From contig KE159605.1 in assembly GCA_000403295.2 (NCBI GenBank), positions 839,409 through 903,408 of the forward strand: DNA of 64,000 bases, read 5' to 3'. The notes below the pieces were generated by a model. That model did not search any database. It was not told the origin of the DNA and was given only the letters and a program-made list of their open reading frames with translations. This DNA is from Lachnospiraceae bacterium M18-1 (GTDB lineage Bacteria > Bacillota > Clostridia > Lachnospirales > Lachnospiraceae). Positions 9,087-17,786 of the stretch are shown here, piece after piece (position 1 is the stretch's first letter; each line of letters begins with the position of its first letter). Made by a program: the position numbers and the translations under genes.

Positions 9087-10292
9087 TTATTTCTTTCCCA
9101 TTTTATCAAATATTAGCTTTCCAAAATCATATTTTTTTTCCAATTCTATTTCCTCATAATCCTGTATTGCCTTTCTATATTCTTTCAATGCTAAATTTGT
9201 AGCTTCAATATTCATACCATATAAAGCAATATTTTTTTGCATTAATGCCGTTTGATCCTTCTTTTTTAGAATTTTTTTCTTTATAATATTCAAATTAACA
9301 TCAAACTCCGATATCAAATTATTTCTTTCACACAAAATTCCCGCAATTCTATTTTCTTTTAAATACTCCAGAGTATAGAGTCCTGTAGTATTATTCTCTT
9401 CTTCGTTTAAAGCAATACTTATCATATGAAAATCTTCTCTATTTACACATAATAGTTTATTACATAATGCCTGATTCGAATTAAGCGGTAAAAAACAAAC
9501 AAATTTACCAAGTAAAAAACTCTTATAAAATATTGGTATTTCTTGTTCTAAAGGAAAACCTATTTCTTCAATTTTCCCCACTTCTTCTTTATAAATCTTA
9601 AGGTCTTTAGGATATTCATTTAGCTCTGTTATTTTTTTCTTCTCCTTGTCCCAAAGATATATTTTTCCTGAAATCCCAGAAAGCCAAAAGTTTGTATTGT
9701 CGTAACAAATTGTATACATTCCTTCTGTTAATCCGTGAATTTCATAATTCTTTTTTTCTTTTGAAGCGATATTAAACTCGCATATCATATTCGAATTTCT
9801 TGACACATTGAAAATGCAGTTTCCCACTTTTTTAGCTTCATGCCCTGGCAATATGTTCGGATTATCAAAAATATCATAATATTCTGCAATTGTTTTTTTA
9901 TCAATATCAATCAATAATATTTTACCTAGGCCATGTGAAACTGCCCATAATTTACCATTTTCTTCCCAAAAATCATGTATAGACAGCCTTACTGAGAACG
10001 GGTTGTTGATTTCAATCCTACTTATTTTCTTTTTATCCAAATCATAAATAAGAATAGACTCACCTCTGTCTGGCATCAGAAAAATACAGCTTTCCTTTTT
10101 ATAGCAATAAGAATTTATTCGGTAAAATGGAAGTGGATCTTTATCAATTGAGAATGGGGTAGGCACCATAGATACTAAATCACATTCATCTTTTGATAAA
10201 TCAGCTTTATAAAGTGCATTTTCATTTCTATCAACCAACCAGGCTTCATTACCATCTATTGCTATATGATCACTTTGTATACCCCATTCCAT
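9087..10292 (-). CDS. Uncharacterised beta-propeller-like protein in glycan operon
   Basis: I do not recognise this 401-residue protein as a known enzyme. It contains many short repeated strands with W/Y-x-D patterns (for example AWLVDRNENALYKAD, SILIYDLDKK, ILLIDIDKK, IYLWDKEKK), which suggests a beta-propeller over about residues 1-330. A helical, lysine-rich tail follows. No signal peptide or membrane helix is visible, so it is probably cytoplasmic. It lies between gmhA and the GT8 gene in the operon and may be a scaffold or binding component of glycan assembly. No catalytic motif could be found. Confidence 0.55.
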   Translation of the reverse strand: MEWGIQSDHIAIDGNEAWLVDRNENALYKADLSKDECDLVSMVPTPFSIDKDPLPFYRINSYCYKKESCIFLMPDRGESILIYDLDKKKISRIEINNPFSVRLSIHDFWEENGKLWAVSHGLGKILLIDIDKKTIAEYYDIFDNPNILPGHEAKKVGNCIFNVSRNSNMICEFNIASKEKKNYEIHGLTEGMYTICYDNTNFWLSGISGKIYLWDKEKKKITELNEYPKDLKIYKEEVGKIEEIGFPLEQEIPIFYKSFLLGKFVCFLPLNSNQALCNKLLCVNREDFHMISIALNEEENNTTGLYTLEYLKENRIAGILCERNNLISEFDVNLNIIKKKILKKKDQTALMQKNIALYGMNIEATNLALKEYRKAIQDYEEIELEKKYDFGKLIFDKMGKK

Positions 10293-10318
10293 ATCTCTAT
10301 TCTCCGCTCAATGTTATT

Positions 10319-10885
10319 TTATTTTTCATTAGACAATATATACATCATCATGTGGTTCAATATTAGATGAATATCTTCTACAATCTGCATATTATCAACA
10401 GATGCATGGATGTTATATTTTGCAATTTCTTTTAGTTTTCCACCGCTGTATCCTGTAAATGCAATAGTCTCTGCGCCGATTTCATTTGCATATATGAAAG
10501 CTCTCAATACGTTCTCTGAATTACCGCTTCCAGAGATTCCTATCAAAACATCTCCTTGTTTTATCTTATTTTGCAAAGGAACTAAAAAAATATCATCATA
10601 ACTCAAATCATTGGCTATAGCCATCATCATGGGAACGCTGTCACTGAGACATTCCATATCATATTTAACTTCCTGTTTATAGCTGACACCTTTATTAAAA
10701 TCGCACCGCATATGAGATGCTGTAGATGCACTTCCACCGTTACCACAAGTATAAATTCTTTTGCCTGATAATCTGGCATTTTCCAAAATATTCATCACTT
10801 TATCAATATCCTCTATTGACAGCCTATTTAAAATTTTTTTTTCAAGTTCCAAATATTCTCCGATTTTCTTTCTATAATTTGCCAT
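10319..10885 (-). CDS. gmhA: Phosphoheptose isomerase (sedoheptulose-7-phosphate isomerase)
   Basis: This 188-residue single SIS-domain protein is the usual length of GmhA, which converts sedoheptulose 7-phosphate into D-glycero-D-manno-heptose 7-phosphate. The phosphate-binding motifs GNGGSAS (48-54) and SGSGNSENV (118-126) are intact. A C-terminal VEDIHLILNHMM segment matches the active-site histidine region of the family. It supplies the substrate for the HddA kinase encoded two intact genes upstream in the same operon. Confidence 0.92.
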   Translation of the reverse strand: MANYRKKIGEYLELEKKILNRLSIEDIDKVMNILENARLSGKRIYTCGNGGSASTASHMRCDFNKGVSYKQEVKYDMECLSDSVPMMMAIANDLSYDDIFLVPLQNKIKQGDVLIGISGSGNSENVLRAFIYANEIGAETIAFTGYSGGKLKEIAKYNIHASVDNMQIVEDIHLILNHMMMYILSNEK

Positions 10886-10906
10886 AATTTGTTTCTCCTT
10901 ATATGC

Positions 10907-11857
10907 TCAATCCCTTTTCCCTTTGAGCACTTCCTGTACCGTCTTCCTTACAGCCACATCAGAACTATATTCTGCTCTCCAGCCAGCTTGATGAATTTTA
11001 TCTAGACAATAGCGAAATCTTGGAACGTCTCCTTTCCATCCGCCTTCTCCTCCGGTATATTCATAGATTACATTTTTTAACCCCATTTCCTCACATATCA
11101 TATCAGCAATCCTTGTTACAGTTGTATCACCTTCAACTCCGACATTATATAAAGTGACTCCCCGATTTCCTGTTTCCATAAATTGAAGAATTGCTTTTAC
11201 TAAATCCAGAACATAAATATAAGGTTTTGTCTGTTTCCCATTTCCAAGAATCCGCAAATGTTCTGGATCCTTATTAAGTCTTCCTATAAAATCATAGATG
11301 ACACCATGCGTAAGGCGAGGGCCTATTACATTAGGAAAACGGAATACAAGAGACTGAATATCATTCATATAAGAAAATGCACTTATTAGCCCTTCGCAAC
11401 CTAATTTTGCAGCTCCATAATAGGAAATCGGAGCAAGTCCTGGTGTATTTTCATCCAATTCTATATTACACTTATCACCATATACTGCCGAAGTTGACGC
11501 AAAAAACAGCTTTTTGACTCCATATTCCCTCATTGCAGAAAGAATTTCAAATGTAGTTGTATATGTATTTCTATATTCCACATCTGGATTTACCGCGCTG
11601 GCCTGAATATCTGAGTTTGCTGCAAGATGAAATACATAATCCGGAATAAAATCCTGAAACAAATCTCTTAGCTTTTTTCTATCGGCCGCATCAATTTCAT
11701 ATAATTTAAAATTCTTATTCTCAAATAAATGTTCAATATTCTCTTTTGTTCCAATCGAAAAGTTATCTGCACATCCTACTTTATGCCCTTGATTTATTAA
11801 GCTGTCACATAAATGACTCCCTATAAAACCTGCACCGCCTATTATCAATGTTTTCAT
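10907..11857 (-). CDS. NAD-dependent nucleotide-sugar epimerase
   Basis: This extended short-chain dehydrogenase has the N-terminal Rossmann motif GGAGFIGSHL, the STSAVYG strand and the catalytic YYGAAK tyrosine-lysine pair. I chose the start at 11857 (316 residues) because AGGGAG lies about 8 nt upstream and the protein then begins directly at the Rossmann fold. An upstream in-frame ATG at 11896 would add 13 non-conserved residues. The C-terminal GGEGGWKGDVPRFRY segment is typical of GalE-like epimerases in glycan clusters. Its position next to gmhA suggests a role in modifying the heptose or another sugar of the same glycan. Confidence 0.82.
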   Translation of the reverse strand: MKTLIIGGAGFIGSHLCDSLINQGHKVGCADNFSIGTKENIEHLFENKNFKLYEIDAADRKKLRDLFQDFIPDYVFHLAANSDIQASAVNPDVEYRNTYTTTFEILSAMREYGVKKLFFASTSAVYGDKCNIELDENTPGLAPISYYGAAKLGCEGLISAFSYMNDIQSLVFRFPNVIGPRLTHGVIYDFIGRLNKDPEHLRILGNGKQTKPYIYVLDLVKAILQFMETGNRGVTLYNVGVEGDTTVTRIADMICEEMGLKNVIYEYTGGEGGWKGDVPRFRYCLDKIHQAGWRAEYSSDVAVRKTVQEVLKGKRD

Positions 11858-11943
11858 CCTTAATCTCCCTTGATGTTTCAGCCATATCCAAAGCAATTAG
11901 AAATGCTAGAATCTATATAATTTTCATTACAATACTGCTGCTT

Positions 11944-12388
11944 TTACCTACAAGTAGCCCGCAATACAGTTTCGTACTTTGATAGCTGATAATGTCTTAA
12001 ATAGATTTTATAATCTGGACATAGGTTCAAAATATAATTTGGAATCGTATAAAGATCCTCTCGCTTATGGTACACGCAGATTGCTAAATCTGGTCTATTC
12101 TTCCTTATTGTTTCTTTTGCCCCAATTAGTCCTTTTAATTCTGATCCTTCTATATCAAATTTTAAAAAAGTAACTTTTTCATCTCTTACCACATCATCCA
12201 CGCTAATTCCTTCTATACAAGTACAAGAAATGCCTTAACTTTTAAATCACTGTTTCCTTCATAAAAAAGCGGTAACACATCCTAGAAACAGCACCATATC
12301 CACAATAAATGTCATAAATATAAATTTCTTTTATATCGGAATTAATCGATGTACTAAATATATTATTAAATATCATTTTCTTTGACAT
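11944..12388 (-). pseudogene. FkbM-family methyltransferase, broken by frameshifts
   Basis: The longest open piece (11944-12201) encodes the C-terminal FkbM signature KFDIEGSE followed by GAKETI...PDLAICVYH. Reading upstream in other frames recovers SCTCIEGISVDDVV, then FYEGNSDLKVKAF, then YIYDIYCGYGAVSR up to an ATG at 12388 with AGAAGGAAAA in front. At least two frame changes are therefore needed to join one methyltransferase; one may be at the T6 tract near 12271. Even the joined protein (about 145 residues) lacks the N-terminal half expected for the family. I infer a decaying gene rather than a short functional one. Confidence 0.75.
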
Positions 12389-12443
12389 TGTATTTTCCTT
12401 CTTCTACAATTACAATCAATCTATATATTTATTTACAAATCTA

Positions 12444-13439
12444 TTATGACAAATTTTCCCAATATTTATCCCCTATATATATAATAGAACTTCCATCATG
12501 TTCAAATTGAAAGTCAAAGGGTTTTAGCCTTAATTCATTTTTTAATTTTTCTTGTTTTCCTTTTGGACAATAAAAAATTAAAAATCCTCCACCACCGGCT
12601 CCTAATAATTTTCCTCCTTTTGCACCATTCTCCATAGCACATTGATAAAGTTCATCAATCCTTGGATTTGATATACTTCCTGCTAATTCTCTTTTTTTCA
12701 TCCAACTTTCGTGCAGAATACTTCCGAAGTTTCCTAAATCATTATTTTCCAAAGAACATTTCATTTCTTTTGCAAGTTCACACATACATATTAAATTTTT
12801 AGTTTTATCTTTATTAGTAATATTTTTCTTTTGTTCGGACAAAATCTTATTTGCATCATGTGTTAACCCAGTATAAAACATTACTAAATTATCCTGAAGT
12901 TGTTTTAAGGTCTCACCTTTAGTTACAATTGGTTCTACAGATACAGAATCATCTTTATGAAAGGATATAAAATTAAGCCCCCCAAATGATGCTGCATACT
13001 GGTCTTGTTTTCCAATTGGATTTCCCAACTTCTCTATCTCTACCTGGCATGCTTCATTTGCCAGTTTTTCTTTACTAACAAATTTCCCTTTATAGCAATA
13101 TAATGTGTGCAACAATCCAACTGTAAATGAGCTAGAAGAACCAAGGCCGGTGCCACTTGGCACGTCTGCTGTACTGCTGATTTCAACACCGCTGATATGT
13201 TTATCACTCAATATGCAACGAAATATAGAATGATTAATATCATAAATATTATGTACAATTTCATTTTGAGAATATTTAAGTGCTGTCTTCTGTTCATCAA
13301 AATATGGATGAATAGTAAGATACATATACCGATTAATAGTCGTACTCAATACACATCCCCCATATTCCTTATAAAAATCTGCTATGTCACTTCCTCCACC
13401 GCAGAAACTTACACGAAAAGGTGTCTTTGTAATAATCAT
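12444..13439 (-). CDS. hddA: D-glycero-alpha-D-manno-heptose-7-phosphate kinase
   Basis: This 331-residue GHMP-family kinase has the HddA-type N-terminus with TPFRVSFCGGGSD (6-18), the ATP-binding motif PSGTGLGSSSS (94-104), a GNPIGKQDQYAAS segment and the C-terminal GAGGGGFLIF motif. HddA phosphorylates the anomeric position of heptose 7-phosphate to give the alpha-1,7-bisphosphate, which commits the sugar to the GDP-heptose route rather than the ADP-heptose (HldE) route. GmhA and the HddC-GmhB fusion downstream complete the pathway. Confidence 0.92.
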   Translation of the reverse strand: MIITKTPFRVSFCGGGSDIADFYKEYGGCVLSTTINRYMYLTIHPYFDEQKTALKYSQNEIVHNIYDINHSIFRCILSDKHISGVEISSTADVPSGTGLGSSSSFTVGLLHTLYCYKGKFVSKEKLANEACQVEIEKLGNPIGKQDQYAASFGGLNFISFHKDDSVSVEPIVTKGETLKQLQDNLVMFYTGLTHDANKILSEQKKNITNKDKTKNLICMCELAKEMKCSLENNDLGNFGSILHESWMKKRELAGSISNPRIDELYQCAMENGAKGGKLLGAGGGGFLIFYCPKGKQEKLKNELRLKPFDFQFEHDGSSIIYIGDKYWENLS

Positions 13440-13462
13440 ATTGATTTCCTTTCCAATTATAT

Positions 13463-14815
13463 TTAAAATTCCATTTCCGTTATCCGATAATATTGAATAT
13501 TATTTTCAGCAATTCTATTCTCTTTCAATTGACGCAGTAAATCCATATAGTCAGTATTATTTGCAATTATATACAAAAAATCTGGATGTTCAGAACATAA
13601 TTTTTCGATAGAGACAATTTCTTTATCAAACAAAATTTGTCCTTGCAGTTTCACATTATTATCTCCAAATGCATAAATCATATTTATACCATTCCGCTTT
13701 AATACTGTATATAGTCGCTTTCCGCATCTTCCTGCTCCTATAATTACTGTATGCGTTTTTCTTTCTTTAATCCATTTCACCAAACATTCTTGGTAAAAAA
13801 GAAAATTATGTACACGCTCATAAAGATTCATTAGATACAGTTCTTTTGATTTTATTGCTGTCAGTGCCTCACAATATAAATCAAATCCCAATTTGCTTGG
13901 CGATATATAGCCTTTTATTAGTCCTTCTTCAAATTCTTTAATATATTCATTTAATATACTATTAGCCTCTGCTGGCAACTCTTTCCCTAATACTAAAAGA
14001 TTAGTACACCAAGTATGAACTGACCATATCATTTTTCCAAAATAAGCCCACCAATGTTCCCGAGTAATGTCTTTTCTTTCTAAAAGATATCTCTTAATAA
14101 ACATATACTCATAAAAGTCTTTTACTAGTCCGGATGGTTTCTTCATGGAAGCTGATTCATTATCTTTCCTATAATAATATAACCCTTCATCAATATACAT
14201 AGCATTTTTAGCCGAACATATTGTCTGCCATTGAAATCCATGATCTTGGTAGGAAGGTCCTTTTGTCTCATTCAGTAAAATAGAATTATCATTGAGAAAT
14301 TTTGCGCTATATATTCCGTTCCACATACAATGATCCGGTCCAATTATTTCAGGATAATGAAATGGTTCAATCACTGTATTATATAACTCTTCCTTCTGTA
14401 AAAAAATTCTCTCCTCTTCATAGTATCTATAATTTTCATCAATGTTAATAAAGGGTATATGGTTAGCCTTTACATAATCCAATTTATATTTATTTGCTAA
14501 ACTGTAAAGTCTTTCAAACATATCTAAACGGACAAAATCATCTGTTTCAAGAAAACCTATATATTCTCCTTTTGCATTCTGAATCCCTAGATTATAAGAA
14601 TATCCACAACTCCGCTTAGTATCATCCAACATCCTTATTCTAGAATCTTTTTTCATATATTCCTGAATTATTTCTCTGGTTCCATCTATTGAGAAAGCAT
14701 CTACACATATAATCTCAATTTCTTTCAAAGATTGATTGACTATGCTTTCCATACATTCTCTAATATATTTAGATACATTATATGATATCAAAATAATTGA
14801 TACTTTTATTCCCAT
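13463..14815 (-). CDS. Family 2 glycosyltransferase with C-terminal Rossmann-like domain
   Basis: This 450-residue protein begins with a GT-A fold of GT2 type: VSIILISYNVSKYI at the start, the CVDAFSIDGT segment, and the acidic metal site FLETDDF. Residues about 354-450 carry a distinct domain beginning THTVIIGAGRCGKRLY that resembles the nucleotide-binding halves of sugar-modifying proteins. It is predicted to be a cytoplasmic inverting glycosyltransferase that extends the glycan. Donor and acceptor are unknown. Confidence 0.85.
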   Translation of the reverse strand: MGIKVSIILISYNVSKYIRECMESIVNQSLKEIEIICVDAFSIDGTREIIQEYMKKDSRIRMLDDTKRSCGYSYNLGIQNAKGEYIGFLETDDFVRLDMFERLYSLANKYKLDYVKANHIPFINIDENYRYYEEERIFLQKEELYNTVIEPFHYPEIIGPDHCMWNGIYSAKFLNDNSILLNETKGPSYQDHGFQWQTICSAKNAMYIDEGLYYYRKDNESASMKKPSGLVKDFYEYMFIKRYLLERKDITREHWWAYFGKMIWSVHTWCTNLLVLGKELPAEANSILNEYIKEFEEGLIKGYISPSKLGFDLYCEALTAIKSKELYLMNLYERVHNFLFYQECLVKWIKERKTHTVIIGAGRCGKRLYTVLKRNGINMIYAFGDNNVKLQGQILFDKEIVSIEKLCSEHPDFLYIIANNTDYMDLLRQLKENRIAENNIQYYRITEMEF

Positions 14816-14831
14816 ATTCTCCTCTCTTTCC

Positions 14832-16451
14832 CTACTTTAAATAGTCTGAATATAATTGCGATTGAATTTCTACAGCTCCTTTTCTATAAAAGGAAATATT
14901 CATATACTCTGGTTTAGATGAATATGGCCTTCCTACCATTTCTGTATATTGAAGATTACCATCTAAAGAACATACTGTAGACATTGAACAATTTTTTTCA
15001 AAAAAGTCATACATTTTATCTAATAATGCATTTTTCTTTTCGATCTCATATACATATGAATATTTATTTTCATTCTTTTTAAAAAACTGCGCATATTTAT
15101 TTTTTACTAAAAACACAGTTTTAATCTGCAAGCGCTCTATTTTATTTATAAATTTAATACATTTTGTTTTCCATAAATCCCAATACTCATCACTTTGCCA
15201 TGTAATTTTCCTATAATCAAAATAACTACTTGATTCATATCCCTCTTTACATCCGCATTCTACAAATGCCTCGCTACAGCTTATATAATTTTCGTTTCCA
15301 TCATACAAAATGTCGGTGCACTCATGCATAAAATCAACAAACAAAATTGGTAGATTTTTTTTCAGTTTATAGTTTAGTAAAAATCCATTGATATCTTTAT
15401 TAATACATTCTTCGCGAAAGCTGTTACAATGATACATCTTAATAGCACAATCAGGACGACTCATTTGTGCTATAATCGTTGTAAAGGTAATATGTTCTTC
15501 TATTGCTTCTATTCCATTACAAACCTCATTCACCATCCATTTTAATGCAAATCCTCCATATATTATATAAGAAGACTTTTGTAAATCTGAAAAGTTATCG
15601 TTCATAAACTTTGCTATAAATGGACTGCTTTTCTCAAGTTGAGTATAATTTTCTACTCCAATACAATGTAAACAAATAATTCTGAAATGAATATACATTG
15701 ATAGTTTAAAAGCTTCTTTATAAGTAGAATACTTTCCAATCTCTTTTAACTTCTTTTTTGCATATTCATATACTTTCGGTAAATCCTTATAAGTATTTCT
15801 ATGTGAAGATAAAGAATTTTCTCTGTCTGCTTGATAGTGTGCATATGTTGTATGACACATTGCTATCTTATTAGCTGCTGAAATCAATACTGGATAGACA
15901 GCTAAATCTTCAAATGGAAGTATCGGCTGAATAATATTATTTTTCTCAAATAAATTTCTGCGGAATAGTTTCCCCCATATGAAATTACTTCCAAAACATA
16001 ATAACTGTTTCTTATCTTTTTCATTTTGATAAATTATTTTTGTCCATTCTGGGCCAATATTATCAACCACTGTATCATATATATATTTCTTAGCATCGGC
16101 CATAACAATATCAATTTGAGAATCTGACATTGCAATCTCCATGGTTTTCTCGACAAAATTTATGTCAATCCAATCATCAGAATCCAAAAATATAATATAT
16201 TTTCCAACAGACATATTCATTGCATAATTTCTTGCATCAGCCAAACCTTTATCTTTTCTGCTTACTACAATAATTCTATCATCTTGATTTTCCCATTTCT
16301 TTACTTTAGCTAAACTGTTATCTTCGGATTTTGCTTCCATAATTAAGATTTCAATATTTGTATATGTCTGATTTACAACGGATTGTAAACATCTGTCTAT
16401 GTATTCTTCAACATTATAAACAGGTATTATAATTGAAACTTTCTCATCCAT
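14832..16451 (-). CDS. Family 2 glycosyltransferase with unassigned C-terminal region
   Basis: Residues 1-210 of this 539-residue protein are a canonical GT2 domain: VSIIIPVYNVEEYIDRCL, ILIMEAKSEDNS, then the DSDD metal site in FLDSDDWID. Unlike its paralogues in the operon it lacks the C-terminal Rossmann-like domain. It has instead about 300 residues rich in aromatic and charged positions (ILFVDFMHECTDILYD, YFDYRKITW) that I cannot assign, possibly a second transferase or esterase-type domain. The gene is strongly AT-rich. Confidence 0.8.
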   Translation of the reverse strand: MDEKVSIIIPVYNVEEYIDRCLQSVVNQTYTNIEILIMEAKSEDNSLAKVKKWENQDDRIIVVSRKDKGLADARNYAMNMSVGKYIIFLDSDDWIDINFVEKTMEIAMSDSQIDIVMADAKKYIYDTVVDNIGPEWTKIIYQNEKDKKQLLCFGSNFIWGKLFRRNLFEKNNIIQPILPFEDLAVYPVLISAANKIAMCHTTYAHYQADRENSLSSHRNTYKDLPKVYEYAKKKLKEIGKYSTYKEAFKLSMYIHFRIICLHCIGVENYTQLEKSSPFIAKFMNDNFSDLQKSSYIIYGGFALKWMVNEVCNGIEAIEEHITFTTIIAQMSRPDCAIKMYHCNSFREECINKDINGFLLNYKLKKNLPILFVDFMHECTDILYDGNENYISCSEAFVECGCKEGYESSSYFDYRKITWQSDEYWDLWKTKCIKFINKIERLQIKTVFLVKNKYAQFFKKNENKYSYVYEIEKKNALLDKMYDFFEKNCSMSTVCSLDGNLQYTEMVGRPYSSKPEYMNISFYRKGAVEIQSQLYSDYLK

Positions 16452-16472
16452 TTTTTCCCCTCATACATCTAT

Positions 16473-17771
16473 TTACATATGCGTCTTTTCTACTTCATTT
16501 AATATTTCAATCAATGTATATACTGCAATTTCCGTCTTTTTTTTCAATTCATTAGCAATATGGTTGCACTCCTTTAGTGGAGTTACTATAATCGCATCAC
16601 ATTCCTGAATATCATTTATATCTGTAAAAACAATTAAGTCTTTTATTTTTATATTTTTTTTATCGATTGCATATAAAATATTTATCTTAGAGTGCTTTAG
16701 TTCATTATAAAGTGCCATTCCAAAGGTTCCCAATCCGTAAATCGAAATATTTGTAATTTGAATACTTTGCAAGTATTTTTCAATACAAATGCCTTTATAC
16801 TTCGTTTCAACTAACATCCTCATGATATAGTAAGAAGCACAAAGTTCATTATAACGTGATTGAAGTTCATCATATGAAGCGCGAAGTTCATAGTAATGAT
16901 ATATCTCTGCCAAATGCACAATAGTACAATTTCTTTCCTCTACTTCTTTTTCAATTTCGCACAATAAGTTGTAAATTTCCGCTGTAAAAGCATTTGCTAT
17001 TGGCCAATAAAACTCCTGGTTTATTCTTGCTGTCAATTTTTTCTGAAGATCAAATAGTTTATTTTCTTTTGACAATTTCATATTATCTCTTATCCCTTTG
17101 AGAGTATGGGCAATAAACTTTTCATGTGTACTCCAGTTTTGATGGCCAACTCGATAGCAATATAATTCTACAGGCATAATATACATTCTTTTTGCTACGA
17201 GCATTACGCGTAAGAAAAAAGGTGGGTCTTGATATCTTCTGTAATTTGGGAAAAAAATCTGATTTTTTTTGAGTATATCTAAACAGAATATATAATTTTG
17301 ATAGTAATAATCCTCCTGATAGTCTGAATATTCCAATATAATCCCTTTAGGAAAGCCATTGCATCTAGCTCTGTGTAAATCAAATTTCTCCACCTTACCA
17401 TTTTCGCATTTTCTTTTACGGAAACTCCCACATACTTTTACCTTATGTATTCTGCATGCTTCTATCATTTGCTCCAATGCAGTTTCGTCCATATAATAAT
17501 CGTCTGCATCCAGAAAACATACATATTCACCTTTTGCATTCTCTAATCCGACATTTCTCGCTTTCCCAGGACCACTATTTTCCTGTCGCAGAACCCGAAT
17601 CTGTTTATAATCTGCTTGATATTCTTGCAATATTAAGTAGGAACTATCTGTAGAGCCATCATCAATACAGATGATTTCTTTTTCCTTAACAGTCTGAGCT
17701 AAAGCACTGTCCAGACATTCTCGTAAGTATTGTTCTGCATTATATACGGGAATAATTATCGATATATCCAT
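16473..17771 (-). CDS. Family 2 glycosyltransferase with C-terminal Rossmann-like domain
   Basis: This 432-residue protein has a standard GT2 N-terminus (ISIIIPVYNAEQYLRECL, CIDDGSTDSS, GPGKARNVGL, FLDADDYY). Of the five GT2 proteins here, its donor-site motifs are closest to the family consensus. A repeated RASYDELQSRYNELCASYY stretch near residue 300 suggests a short coiled coil. Residues about 340-432 form the extra domain starting TNISIYGLGTFGMAL. It is a predicted cytoplasmic glycan extension enzyme of unknown specificity. Confidence 0.85.
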   Translation of the reverse strand: MDISIIIPVYNAEQYLRECLDSALAQTVKEKEIICIDDGSTDSSYLILQEYQADYKQIRVLRQENSGPGKARNVGLENAKGEYVCFLDADDYYMDETALEQMIEACRIHKVKVCGSFRKRKCENGKVEKFDLHRARCNGFPKGIILEYSDYQEDYYYQNYIFCLDILKKNQIFFPNYRRYQDPPFFLRVMLVAKRMYIMPVELYCYRVGHQNWSTHEKFIAHTLKGIRDNMKLSKENKLFDLQKKLTARINQEFYWPIANAFTAEIYNLLCEIEKEVEERNCTIVHLAEIYHYYELRASYDELQSRYNELCASYYIMRMLVETKYKGICIEKYLQSIQITNISIYGLGTFGMALYNELKHSKINILYAIDKKNIKIKDLIVFTDINDIQECDAIIVTPLKECNHIANELKKKTEIAVYTLIEILNEVEKTHM

Positions 17772-17786
17772 TTATTTCTCCTCAAA

